Part shown: piece after piece, positions 48,540 to 59,572 of the stretch
Layout: every line of letters begins with the position of its first letter
Numbering within the stretch: position 1 is the first letter of the stretch
NCBI RefSeq assembly: GCF_034190915.1
Contig: NW_026947486.1
Coordinates: forward strand, 23,305,001-23,369,000
DNA from: Cavia porcellus
Lineage: Eukaryota; Chordata; Mammalia; Rodentia; Caviidae
Reading direction: 5' to 3'
Length of the DNA stretch: 64,000 nt
Notes under the pieces: model-generated
What the model was told of the DNA's origin: nothing
Databases searched by the model: none
What the model saw: only the letters and a program-made list of their open reading frames with translations
Position numbers and translations under genes: made by a program

Positions 48540-48985
48540 CACTGCTTTCCTAGTGATCTTACCTTTCTGGCAATGATCTTTTTATCTGGCAGTTGATCAG
48601 TTTGTGGTGTAGCATCCTCCTCCTCCTCTTAAATATTTGATGAGCATTTGAGGGCTTGCTGCTAACCTTATCACTCCAAGGTCTCACTAAGGCAATGATA
48701 TTTGTACTCACACCTTTAACTGCTATCTGTGAGCAGCCAAGAACAATTGTTTTTCACCCCAGATCTCTCCATAGAGCTCCAGGCTACAATAACCAAGTCA
48801 TTACCCATTGTATGTAAAGGAATCTGTCTCAGTGACACTTCTAACTCCACATGAACAAGGGCGAATTCATGCTTTTTAATCTAAATTTGGTTCTCTTTCA
48901 GCTTTATCATCCCATTTATTGTTATGGCAATCTACTCAGATGCATGTCCCAGAAATCCAAACATTATTTTTGTCCAAATTTCCAT
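48540..48985 (+). repeat. L2 LINE fragment
   Basis: Diverged L2 ORF2-end order: 'cctcctcctcctcttaa', 'gtctcactaaggcaatgata', 'ccccagatctctccatagag', 'ctccacatgaacaaggg'. Non-coding relic. Confidence 0.6.
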
Positions 48986-49075
48986 GATATCATGTTTTGA
49001 CTAAACTTTTTCCCAACTTCATATTTGCTTTTCTCCAATCTATATTTTTCCAAAAGATGTTGTCCAAACAAATAG

Positions 49076-49076
<1 letters not shown>

Positions 49077-49117
<41 letters not shown>
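49077..49117 (+). repeat. (CA)n microsatellite
   Basis: About 20 uninterrupted CA units. Confidence 0.95.
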
Positions 49118-49119
<2 letters not shown>

Positions 49120-49857
49120 CAGTTTTTTTGCATCTAAAATATCTTCTTTTTCTCTTAGTACAGAACCAGAAACATTAAATATAACTTATATGCTCTGTTT
49201 TCTCATTTGGATCAGGGCTAATATGAGACAAAGGAGATATTCATAATTCAAAACTTTTAGGAATTAACATTCTTAATGGTGCCCTGGAGATCTGACTGTT
49301 GTAAATTCTCTGGAACTAGCACAGTGCTTGGTTCATGTGGCAAAAAAGAAAGTTGCAGTGTTGATAAACTAAAAATAAACACTGACATATGTACATGCCA
49401 ATGCCCTTTAGTTGAAAACCACCAGGAATATGCAGGTAATTAAATAAATGCAGTTTATTACTCATGGAAGTGAATTACAATGCATGCCACATGGAACCAT
49501 AGAGATTTTCAAGAATGTCATGTTACAAAGAAACTTTTATAAGATTTGGAGTTTGCTTGAGTGATTATAATATTTAAGCCCACAAAGAGAACTATGTGGC
49601 CTCTAAGTAAGGTGCTAGTATTATAGCAACATGGAGCCATCCCTGTGTCAGATTAATGCTCAATTTTCAGGAATTATCTTCCGTCATATGACCAAAGATC
49701 AGAACATTTTGGAGGAAAGTAAAAAAGAACCTGAAGTGGTAGACAGGGTCAGGTTATTCAGGGTCTGGAAGAAGGCTACAGGAGATGAATTTCATCTTAA
49801 CAACAAGAGGAAACAGAGAAGCAATTCACTTAAATCTATGTGACAAGGATTATGGGG
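49118..49857. other. Intergenic, nothing recognised
   Basis: AT-rich DNA. The 70-codon frame at 49631-49843 has no recognised domain. Confidence 0.5.
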
Positions 49858-49995
49858 GAGCTGGGCACGGTGGTCCATACCTATAATCCCAGGACTTGAG
49901 AGGCCAAGGCAAGAGGATTGCCATAAGTTAAAGGCCAGCCTGGGCTACATAGTGTGTTCAAGGCCAGCCTAAATTACACAGCAAGACCTTGTATC

Positions 49996-50029
<34 letters not shown>

Positions 50030-50095
50030 GAAAAGAAAAGAAAAGAAAAGAAAAGAAAAGAAAAAGAAAAGTGAAAAGAAAGAAAAGAAAAAGAT
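49858..50095 (+). repeat. B1-like SINE with (AAAAG)n tail
   Basis: 'gagctgggcacggtggtcca', 'ctataatcccaggacttgag', 'ggccagcctgggctacatag', 'gcaagaccttgtatc', then A's and a pentanucleotide AAAAG array at 50008-50065. Confidence 0.85.
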
Positions 50096-50607
50096 GGTGG
50101 GGAAATCTGAGATTTTAACCTCTAACACACTTACAGGATACTTTCCCAAAGATTGATGGATACTGGCAGAAGATATAACTCCAGGGTTGCATTTATTGAC
50201 TCTATTACTCAAAGTAAAAACCGTGAGAGCTTCATGTCTGCATTGGACTCAGTGATGTCAAACCTTTTAGAGCTTTCAATGATACAAACAGCTTGCTTCA
50301 GCACACATGCTATAGGTTCACCATCCCTGGCATAGGTTCTATCCTGGGGCAATGAAGGTAGATTTACCTGGATATTTATTCATGCAGAGAGTTGGGCATG
50401 ATTGTGACAAATCTGATGCTTTCATAGTGGAAGCAATTCTGGTTTTGGCAGAAACTTTTAGCTCATCCCTCAGGGTTGCTCATTACAAATAAACTCTGAG
50501 AAATCTCCCATTAAGCAATGACTAGGGCTATGAATACATAGCAAACTCAGTAAAACATGAAGGAATACTTAGGACCCATGATGGATTTCCATTATCAGCA
50601 CTGTGTC
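50096..50607. other. Intergenic, nothing recognised
   Basis: No gene or repeat recognised. Confidence 0.45.
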
Positions 50608-50775
50608 TTTAAAAAGGTTAGGCGGATATGGTGGTACACACCTGTAATTCCAGTATTTAGGAAACTGAGAAAAGAGAATCACAGTGAGTTCAAGGATAGC
50701 CTGGGCTGCTACATAATGAATTCAAAGCCAGTTTAACTGTATAGCATTACCCTGTCTCAAATAAGAAAAAAACTA
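50608..50775 (+). repeat. B1-like SINE (older)
   Basis: 'gatatggtggtacacacctg', 'gtgagttcaaggatagcctg', 'ctacataatgaattcaaagc', 'attaccctgtctcaaat'. It has the same two-part (duplicated 'gttcaaggcc') order as the other B1-like copies. Confidence 0.75.
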
Positions 50776-51630
50776 TTAAGAGGTTAAGGTTAACATTTGG
50801 TGAGCAGTATCTTATGTAATGAAAATTAATACTAAATACTAATGACTTTATACCATACATGAGTTATTCTTGCCAGCCTACAAATATGTTATAATTTCTC
50901 CCGTGCTGACTCCCACATTCGTCTCCAACTGCTCCTCTCTACCATCCTATTAATAGTGAGAGTGAATGTAACAAGCACTGGCACAACACCAATGAAAACA
51001 GTATATACACGTATGATGGAACTTTGATGAATGAAAATAAGAGCTATCCAACCCCATAAAGAAGGAAGGTAGGTGGAAGAAAGCTGATGATATTCTGGGC
51101 TGGTGACATGAAAAATTCCTGAACCTATAACCACTGCGTGGAAGGAAAAATATTCCCACACCCATAGTTTTGGTGTACAGATAGATTGGCAGTCAGGTTG
51201 AAAGTGGATCATAGCTAGAAGACAGACACCAACATTGAGACCTGTCTCTTCAAGAAAGCCTCATCCTGCACTTCCTGTTGAAGATAGATCTCTGTAATGT
51301 ACTTGGTTACCACAGGAACTTAGGTTACTTGATTCTGCTTCTGGAAACCACTTACGCCTCATCAAGACAAGCTCTTTTCAAGTTGAATTTATAATGCTTA
51401 GATGTGTTGATGTGAATTTGCTGACATTATGTGCAGATGGGTAAACAATTAGCATCTATGGACTTCAAACCTGGTCTGGGACATTTTCTCCAAAATTGTG
51501 GAGGAATAATCCTGTTTAATGTGTCATGCTCCATGTTTCTAATTTACACAGTTTCCATTTGTTCTTTATATTATTTTGTACCATCTTAATGAAATATTTC
51601 ATAAATAAATGCCTTACATAATATATACTA
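50776..51630. other. Intergenic; one hydrophobic open frame on the minus strand
   Basis: No named element. The 107-codon frame at 50889-51212 (-) translates to a hydrophobic, membrane-like stretch (SLWGWIALIFIHQ, VYTVFIGVVPVLVTF) ending in a charged tail. It could be a pseudogene fragment of a multi-pass membrane protein or chance; I cannot name a family. Confidence 0.35.
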
Positions 51631-51898
51631 GTTAATTGAATTTTTATATCTTTTTGGTTCACCTTTGGTAATTCATATGTATCTAGGAATATCTCCATTT
51701 CTTCCTAAGTTTCCTATCTTATTAGAGTGTAGGATCTTAAAGTAGGTATTGATGATCTTGTGTATTTCTACAGGACCTGTTGTGATTTTTCCTTTCTATT
51801 CTTAATTGCATGAATTTGAGTCTTTCTCTTTCCTTTTTTGATAAAGTTGGCTAAGGATTTGTCTATTTTATTTAATCTTTCAAAAGAATGAACTCTTT

Positions 51899-52628
51899 GA
51901 CTTCCGGGAGAACATGGCGGACAGATAACAGCAACTACCGGAGGCTCTCTGAAAAACTAGGCTCAGAAGCCAGGTATGGTGCAGAATAAAGAGACATAAG
52001 CAGGTGGAGTTATGCTCTGCTGACTCAGGAACGAACTCGGCTGAGAGAAACCAACTTGGAATGCAGTCCTGGTGCTAAAACAGGAACAGAAAAGTCTTGC
52101 TGCTGAGGCTGGACCCTGCGCCATTGGAAGCCGCGATTTGGGTTTCCCACCGCGCGGTGGCTGGCTGCCTCTACATCGGCTCGGCAAGGAGAGAGACGCG
52201 CGGAAACTCTGAGAACGGGAGTCTGAGAACGGAGTCGAAAACAGGACAGGCAGGGAGGCGTGCACTGACTTGTGGCGAGGTGAGTGAGAGAAACTGACAC
52301 TCCACCACAGTTTGACTCCAGCAGACTTTCTGGGCCCGAGCAGTCCTGCGGGAGCAGGGCGCAGTGGCGACTCCAGCGACACATTCCCCTCTCGGGCGGG
52401 ATTGGTGAAAAGTGCCTGGCCTGCGTGACGCTGCCGGCGGACCCCGTAGGCTGGCCCAACCCAGATCCCAGAGCCTGACGGAGGCCGGGAGGGGCGGGCC
52501 CCGCGTAGGCTGCCTGGTGCACAGTGGTGAGTGGGAATACCTAACCGGCGCAATTTGATCAGACTGTGGCTGACAGGGAGAGAAGCTGGGCCTCTCATAT
52601 AAGCTTGCATATATAAGGAACAGAGAAT
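51899..52628 (+). promoter_or_regulatory. 5' UTR of HAL1 copy 3 (YY1-like site, splice donor)
   Basis: About 730 bp, GC-rich with CpGs, not monomeric and unrelated to the monomer 5' UTR of L1 A/B as far as I can see. AACATGGCGG at 51911-51920, 13 bases from the 5' end, fits the YY1 core, which positions transcription start in human L1. GAG/GTGAGT at 52277-52285 is a strong splice donor at the place where the chimera at 7921-8418 left HAL1 sequence. Open frames on the minus strand here come from the high GC content. Confidence 0.65.
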
Positions 52629-53639
52629 ATGGGAAGAGGCAGCAACAAGAAAGGCTCCTCGGCCCCCAATTCTGAGAAACAGGCAATAGCGGACACCGCA
52701 CCAATACACATAAAGCACCATATAGAGAGCCTCATAGACCAATTCAGGAATGAAGTTATCAACGACCTGAAGCTAGAAGTATGCAAAATAGTTAGAGAAA
52801 TGCTAAGCCCCACCCAAGAAAAAACAGATGGTGGAATGGAAGAACAGAAAAAGAGGGGAGAATTGTTTGATGGAGAAAACAGGGAAAGCATAGAATACGT
52901 GAAGCAGGTTCAAAGGGACTACCAAGATACTAAGAAGTCTATCGAAGACTGGCATAACAGCTTGAAAGAAACTAAGGACAGACTATCTGAACTGGAGGGC
53001 AGAATTGTAATATGGGAAAATGAAATGAAAAACTTCTTAAAAATAACAAAGAAACAAACAGCAATAATACAAAGACAAGAAGATGATAAGAGGATCCATA
53101 ACTTAAGGATTAAGAACATAAAAGAAGTAGGGACACAAACAAATGAACTACAAAAGCTACTCACAGAAATAATCCAGGAGAATTTTCCTAATTTAGCAAA
53201 AGGTAAAGATACTCAGATGTATGAGGCATACAGGACCCCAGCTACCTACAACCCAAACAGAGCAACACCCAGGCATATAATAATAAAAATTCCAGAAATT
53301 CAATACAAGAACAGAATATTAAAAGCTGTCAGAGACAAGAAACAGACCACTTACAAGGGAGCACCCATCAGAATTACAGCAGATTTCTCTGCACAAACCA
53401 TCAAATCACGAAGAGCGTGGGGGGAAATAATTCAAGCTTTGAAAGATAATAATCTCCAGCCAAGATTGAGATATCCTGCACAACTGTCCCTGGAAATTGA
53501 TGGAAAAACAAGGTGCTTCCAGGATAAAGAGGAACTGGGGGAATTTTCAACCACCAATTCAACCCTACAGAGAGTATTGCAGGATATTCTAAAAAAAGAA
53601 AAATACAAAGAATCCAGAAATAGTGGAGGCCACAACTAA
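52629..53639 (+). CDS. HAL1 ORF1 protein, intact (336 aa)
   Basis: A LINE-1 ORF1p relative, predicted trimeric RNA-binding chaperone. Domains in order: an N-terminal segment with MGRGSNKKGS, a coiled coil at about residues 50-150 (SIEDWHNSLKETKDRLSELE, then NEMKNFLKITKKQTAI), an RRM-like part at about 158-205 (NLRIKNIKEVGTQTNELQKL, IIQENFPNL), and the C-terminal domain at about 215-325 (TPRHIIIKIPEIQYKNRILK, RITADFSAQTIKSRRAWGE). The C-terminal half is recognisably close to the L1 A/B ORF1p; the N-terminal half is largely different. No stop or frameshift. The same MGRGSNKKG start is used in copies 1 and 2, which supports the start codon. No ORF2 follows: after the TAA the sequence goes into the 3' UTR. 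The protein could serve HAL1 RNA while L1 supplies ORF2p; this is inference. Confidence 0.88.
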   Translation: MGRGSNKKGSSAPNSEKQAIADTAPIHIKHHIESLIDQFRNEVINDLKLEVCKIVREMLSPTQEKTDGGMEEQKKRGELFDGENRESIEYVKQVQRDYQDTKKSIEDWHNSLKETKDRLSELEGRIVIWENEMKNFLKITKKQTAIIQRQEDDKRIHNLRIKNIKEVGTQTNELQKLLTEIIQENFPNLAKGKDTQMYEAYRTPATYNPNRATPRHIIIKIPEIQYKNRILKAVRDKKQTTYKGAPIRITADFSAQTIKSRRAWGEIIQALKDNNLQPRLRYPAQLSLEIDGKTRCFQDKEELGEFSTTNSTLQRVLQDILKKEKYKESRNSGGHN

Positions 53640-55021
53640 TGGAGCAGAGAACAAAGTGAAGAAGACAAACTGACAGCAACTGACAGAATAAGAGCTCAAC
53701 AGAAATGAGACAGAGAAGATTGGATGATAGGAAAAGCTATTTTGGAGAAAATGACATCTTAATAGGTAATACTGATTTAGTATCATCTTGTTTTGAAGTC
53801 TCATCTAGCTTTTGTCCTTCTGTCTCCAATGGTCTAAATAGGTTGTACCTTACTGCATTTTATTATGTACGATAGTATAAGCAAAAACCTTTTAAAGACA
53901 AGGAGATTATACAGAAACCATTATTCATTTTCTGTTAGTTGATTCTAAATACTCTGTAATGCTGTCATTCTCTTAAATGGTTTTACATTGTTTTGATATA
54001 CTTAATGCTACAGTATACGAAGTTGTACTCAAGGATTTCAAGGAAAGAGACAATATGGTAACTACTTTTAGGTCAGGATTATCTGGTGGTGAAACACTAT
54101 TCTGCTTAAATGGTTATGTTTTGATCTGTGCTGTTTTGTTGTTATGCCCTCTTTTATCTCAATCTCTACTCCATTATTTACTTTTTTAATACTTTTTTAA
54201 AAATTTTTATCCTTTTAATTAAAGGAAAAAAATAGCAGGATATATTATAGTAACCCACTTTGACTTTCCATTACCTCAATTTAAAGCCCTGTATTACTCT
54301 CACCATCTGGTTTTTAACTGATGTTCCCCTATTCTGTTTTGCTGGATAGTATCAGGTTCGAAAATTTAGGCATCAGCTGTGAAGATAATGAGATTCATTA
54401 TAACGCCCATTCTCGTTGACTTTTCTCTACTTTTGAAGACCTACAATGTCTCCAATGGTTTGGTTTTGTCGGTTTTGTTCTTTACTGTTTTGTTCAATTG
54501 TATTAAAACTAATGGTATAGGCAATTCTATTAGAGATAGCGGGAGGCATTATGGTAACCATTATTGATCACCTTGTATTATGTTTTCACATTATCTATTA
54601 TGTCCACCCTTTTGCCTTGACCGATTCTGTTCTGTCATGTCACATTTGGTTTTACTCTCTTCCAAAAAAGTAATAAGAACCGTGAGAGCAATGAAACCCA
54701 AAATGTGTAATAGTCATTGTACAAAAGAGAGGAAAAGAAAGTGCTCTAAACTATATAACTGCATGTATATTTAAGTGTATAAGATAGAATATGATATCAC
54801 AGAGTTTTATTGGATCATTGAACAGAACTGTTTGCAGTATCATTGATGGAATGTCCACTTTACAAGCTTTAATTTTGTGACTTGAACAATTATTTCTAAG
54901 ATGACAATATGTAATCCATTAACTAGTGATTTCCTACTGTTCATTTTTTTTCTGCAAATCTGTATAACTTGTACCCTTTCTCTGCTTTTTTTTTCTTTTC
55001 TCCTTAAATAAAATTTAAAAA
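53640..55021 (+). other. 3' UTR of HAL1 copy 3
   Basis: The first about 360 bases (53640-54000) are specific to HAL1. From about 54010 the text aligns with the young L1 3' UTR: compare 'atttcaaggaaa' before 'agacaatatggtaactac' here with 'agacactatggtaactac' at 45708. A short polypurine stretch is kept at 54722-54742. It ends with AATAAA and an A-run. Confidence 0.75.
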
Positions 55022-55249
55022 AAAAGAATGAACTCTTTAATTCATGGATTCTTTGCACTGTTTTCTTAATTTAAATTACACTAATATCTGCTGTGTTCTT
55101 CACTTCTCCCCTGTACATGCTTTGAGTTTAACTTGCTTGTTTTTTCTAAGCTTGAGGTTCAACATTGTTTTTTTTTTTATTTGAACTCACTATTTTTCTT
55201 ATGTGAGGATTTACCACTATAAATTTTCCTTATAAGAATGATTTCATTG

Positions 55250-55344
55250 GGGCTGGGCATAAGCACCTGCCTTGCAAGCAGGCAGTCGTGAGTTCAATCC
55301 CCGGTACCGATAAAAAGGAAAAAGACAAAAATAAAAAATAAAAA
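55250..55344 (+). repeat. Young tRNA-derived SINE with target-site duplication
   Basis: 'ggggctgggcataagcacct', 'gccttgcaagcaggc' and a Pol III B-box GAGTTCAATCCC are followed by an A-rich tail. The target-site duplication AAGAATGATTTCATTG (55234-55249) and AAGAATGCTTTCATTG (55345-55360) lies within old L1 F. It is the best-preserved tRNA-type SINE in the window. Confidence 0.85.
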
Positions 55345-56370
55345 AAGAATGCTTTCATTGCATCCCATATGTATCAGTATGTCATAGTGTCAGTAACATT
55401 GGATTATACAAACTATCTAATTTCTTCTTTAATTTCATCTGTGAACCATTGGTTGTTCCAGAGGGTATTACTTAATTTCCACTTGTCTATGTAGTTTCTT
55501 TTGCCAGTGATTTCCAGTTTCATTGCACTGTGATCTGATAATATGTATAGGATAATTTCAGTTCCTTTACATTTATCTAAGCATGTTCTATGAGCTAATA
55601 TGTGGTTTATTTTGGAGAAGAATATGTATCCCATTGTTGGGTAGAAACACTCTGTAGATATCTACTAAGTCCATTTGCTCAAAGATTTGGCTCAGTTCTG
55701 ATACTTCTATGTTGATTTTTTTTGCCTAGTTGATCTATGCGTAATGCCCTGTGTAAGGTATCCCATTATAATTTTATTAATGGTTATCTGATTTTTCATA
55801 TACATTAGTCTTTGTTTCATGTAGTTGTGTGTGAGTTTTTGGTGTATACGCATTTATTGTTATCTCTTCCTTTTGAATTTTTCCCTTAACAAGTATGTAT
55901 ATACTGTCCTTTTCTCTTCAAATCAGTTGTGACTTGAAATCTACTCTGTCTGCAAACCCTAGTTTTCCAGGTTACTTACCGTTGTATGGAGTATTGTTCT
56001 CCATTCTTTTACTTTCAGTCAATGAATTTCTTTTTGAGCTAAATGTTTCTTTTATGCAGCATATTGCTGGATCTTATTTCTTGATCTATTTTGCCAATGT
56101 GATTCTTTTGATTTGTGAATTTGTAACATTCACATTGATGGTTATAAATGAGGGAGTATTTGCTTATCCTTGTCATTACATCATTTTCCTCTTGTCGGTT
56201 CCCTTTCTTTCCCTTCTCTTTAATTGTTTGTCTTGCCTGGTGGATTCATTTTATTAGGATTTTGGGAATTTTTGTTTTTTCTGTCTCTTTCTAGAATATC
56301 GTTCAGAACTTTTGGAGTGCTGTTTGGTGGTCATGAATTTCTTCAGGTATTCTTTATCATGCAAGTACAC

Positions 56371-57269
56371 ACACACACAAACAAGAAATAAAAGAAACAA
56401 ATAAAAAGTAAGACAAAAGGCATAGAAAAAAATCTCTGTGATTTCAACCCTCTGATTATCTTCTGATGTCTAAAGTTTTGTGGCAGTGTCCACTTCAAGT
56501 TATGACTGTGATATTACTGGTAGACAAGGGAGGCAGTCAGAGCCCACACAGATCTATGCAGAATAATCCTAGCAAGTAGACAGTAGGATTAGGGCAGGGT
56601 ACCTGTTTTGGGTCTTTCAAGTCCACAAAAATTCAGGTTGAATCTGACCTCTGTTCATTGTGGTGGGAGCGAGTTGTTAAGTACTCTGGGTGTCTTTTGC
56701 CAACCTGACTACAGCTCTCTGACCATGCATATCTTCTATGTCCCTCACCCAGTCACTGTGGAAATTTAACACTGGGAGCCCTAAGATGAAGACAAAATGC
56801 AGCTGCTCTCAGTACTAGGGTTCAGTGACTCCTCCCTATTGTGGCATACAACCAGGCACTCTCTCCAGGGGACACTGCAGTCATGTGAACAGGAGTCACT
56901 CAAAAGCTGTTTTAGCACACAGCACCTAATGCTCCATTCCCCTGATGTGTTTCTCCCTAAAGGACTCTGGAATCACCCATGTACACTGCACCTTGGTAGA
57001 TCCAATCTTCTCTTCTCATTCCATGAGCCAGGAGCCAGGGAGAAACTGCAGATTGCCCCTTCCCTTTTCTGCATTGTGGCGTGTCTCTTCAGTTTTTCTG
57101 TAGGCTCGTTTTCCCTTCAGATTCTTTCTGGATCCCAGAGATCCTCACCTCTCCATTTCATCACCAAACAGTTATTTTCTAGTGCCTGGACTTTGACTCT
57201 TGGAGAGGCTGATTTTTTTTGCTGCTTGTTGCTCCAGCATCTCCCCAGAAGTCTCTCTCTTCTGCTATT
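56371..57269. other. Intergenic of unclear origin, GC-moderate
   Basis: Begins with a short CA run and A-rich text (56371-56430), then about 800 bases with higher GC than the surroundings. The 194-codon frame 56797-57381 (+) is S- and L-rich without a domain. It could be an L1 5' UTR of an older family, but I cannot show it. Confidence 0.35.
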
Positions 57270-57625
57270 AAAAAAGATAAATGAGTCATTTATAGAAAAA
57301 GGGATGCAGTTTGACACCTTAATGTTAACTGAAATAAACCGGACACAGAAGAATAAGTATTATCTGGTTTTCCTTATATAAGAATGTCGAAGTATAAATG
57401 CACTAAAGAGTAAAATCAAATACAGGTAACAGCATAACAAGAAGACAGAATTTTGCAAATGGGAACTGAAGTAAGAGATGGAGGAAACTGGAGAGAGAGG
57501 AGAGAAACAGAAAGTAACAAGAATTAAGTGTGCTGTACCAACCCCCTTTTACCAACCCCATATGATTCATGTAATCATGCACTGCAAACATGTACTAATA
57601 ACAACTAAAATATTGTTTGAAAAAA
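57270..57625 (+). mobile_element. Old L1 3' end
   Basis: Order 'gatgcagtttgacacctta', 'tgttaactgaaataaaccgg', 'cacagaagaataagtattat' is the diverged ORF2-end/3' UTR start of L1. The tail 'gcaaacatgtactaataaca' matches the L1-like trace at 33857-33885. Confidence 0.65.
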
Positions 57626-59399
57626 TTTGAACATGGCAACCAAAGCCTCCTCAATGAGCATCTTGTCCCTCTTGCATGACAAGAAGCTAATACCAATCTT
57701 TGCTTATACCACTGTTGCAAGGACTGAACAATGTAGCAAATAAACAAAATGCCTGTACATAGGGTACAGGTCAATCTTTTCAGTTCATTCTCTTTTTTCT
57801 ATATTTAGTCTCTAATCTTGACTGTGATTTGGACACTGGGATGGCTGCTTTTAACCTTTTTGATTGGATTTCTTGATTTATGACCCAGCAGCCTTTCTTA
57901 CCAATGCACAATTGCAAAAGAAAAAAATGTTATTTTTCTCAAAGTAGAAAATATACAGTCTGGGGTTGTTGGGGTGGAGAAAAACTCTGAGGTTTCCGAG
58001 TCTAATCATGTCTATGCCATTGCCCTTCATGCTATGATGATTTTTCTAGACTTCTCACCACCTGGGGCTGGTTGTGAGACTCAGCTCTTCCCAGTGAAGT
58101 ATACAGGGAAGATTCTGGGAGTTTCTGTAGAAAAAATTATTCCTTCATAAAAAGAATTGATGTGAGACAAGATGGTGCTACATGAAACATGTGATAGATG
58201 CCTGGAGCTGCTGCAGTCATGTTTTGACAACTATAATGTCAGAGTCAACTCACTGAAAATAGTCTAGTAGGAGAATGGAAGTTAGGATGTCCTTGTGAGA
58301 TTTCTGGTCAGTTGAACCAGTGCAAATGTACTCTAGGAAGCTCATCACCAGAAAAAAAGTAACACCCTATTCATTAATAACTCTAAACAAGAAGCATGCC
58401 TTTCTTATATTTGTTTTTAATGGACACAAAGCATTAATATTTTACATATTAGCTAGGTAACATAAGATTTCAATAAATGTATATGCTGCACAATATTTAA
58501 GACAGGTTAAATATACTTGTCACCTCAAGCAATTCTTTCATTTCAATATAAATATTTCATGCTCCAGGCTTAAAATTGGGTCAGTTTTATTTCCTCTACT
58601 CACTTCTCCTAATATTTGAAATTAACTTCAGAGAATCAAGACAATGTGTCATTTTGATCCTTATACACTGTAAAAAATATCAACCAAATAAAAGGGCATA
58701 TGAAAGTACTACTTTAACATATACAACATGCAAATAGGATAATACCTATATGATAGTAGTTCATATTGTGCATCATTATACAGCTTACACAATACTGAAT
58801 AATTCCATAAAATCACCAATATCTTCTCACAGATAGAACTTTTCTGTTATCTCATTGTGTTTTAAAAAAACTGAATACCATGTAGTCCCAGGCACTACAA
58901 TTAGTTTATAGACTTGTTAATCCTCTGTAAAATTCACCCCTCATACTTTTGAGAAATGAGATCTTTGTTTGGTAGAGTCTCCTAGAAACTGCATTTTGCT
59001 GAATTCTATTCATTACATTGCTCACCATGACCCACTGTTTCCTGCCTTTCCTGTAAAGTGGGAGTTAGATCTAGGGTCTCCTGTGTATTTCATTTTGATA
59101 TTTCTGCAAAAATATCACATTGCTGAGAGGCAGTGTCACATAGTCCTTTAGGCGCCATCTACTTTGTGGTTACCTCTGCTGTGCAATGGAACTCCACTTG
59201 TGTGCCTACACCACTTGGGTCATCTGAGGCTTAAAATGGAGATGTTTGATTCTAGGTATCCCTCTTTACTGGCGAGATGCAAGCCTTCTCTGATGAGAAC
59301 TTTCGCCCATCAGCTATTTTGTATCTAACTGCTTTAGTTCATATGAAATTGATTCATGTTTGCCTCAGTTTATCCAAATTTATTCTCCAGCACTTAAAG
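57626..59399. other. Intergenic, nothing recognised
   Basis: AT-rich DNA with no recognised repeat family or gene; the open frames are short. Confidence 0.45.
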
Positions 59400-59535
59400 G
59401 TGTTTTTAGAGATTTTTAAAATTGTAATAGGAAAATAAAACTTATAAGTATTTATCGTATACAACATGCTTTGAAATATGCATTCATTGTGGAATGGCTA
59501 AATCAAGCTAATTATCAAGTGCACTGCCTCCATTT
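59400..59535 (+). repeat. Old L1M-type 3' UTR fragment
   Basis: 'gaaatatgcattcattgtgg' followed by 'aatggctaaatcaagctaat' is a well-known stretch of old L1M 3' UTRs. Confidence 0.6.

Positions 59536-59536
<1 letters not shown>

Positions 59537-59572
<36 letters not shown>

Larger units (their letters stand above)
51899..55021 (+). mobile_element. HAL1-type half-LINE, copy 3, complete with target-site duplication
   Basis: A 17-bp repeat, AAAAGAATGAACTCTTT, flanks it (51882-51898 and 55022-55038), and old L1 F resumes directly after the second copy. Layout: 5' UTR 51899-52628, ORF1 52629-53639 (intact), 3' UTR 53640-55021 with AATAAA near 55006 and an A-tail. Total length is about 3.12 kb, with no ORF2. 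The youngest-looking HAL1 copy here: its ORF1 has no stop and the duplication is exact. Confidence 0.9.
51631..56370 (-). mobile_element. Old L1 (F), minus strand, split by HAL1 copy 3
   Basis: Two pieces, 51631-51898 and 55039-56370, align on the minus strand with the early RT/linker and endonuclease part of ORF2 and the very end of ORF1 (56300-56370), where the match stops at a short CA run. A 73-codon frame at 55413-55634 keeps the endonuclease block INHILAHRTCLDKCK..ILSDHSAMKLEI. Many stops. HAL1 copy 3 interrupts it with a target-site duplication. Confidence 0.8.

Noticed and set aside
55250..55344. tRNA gene
   Set aside because: The B box is intact, but the sequence continues into an A-rich tail with target-site duplications, so it is a tRNA-derived SINE.
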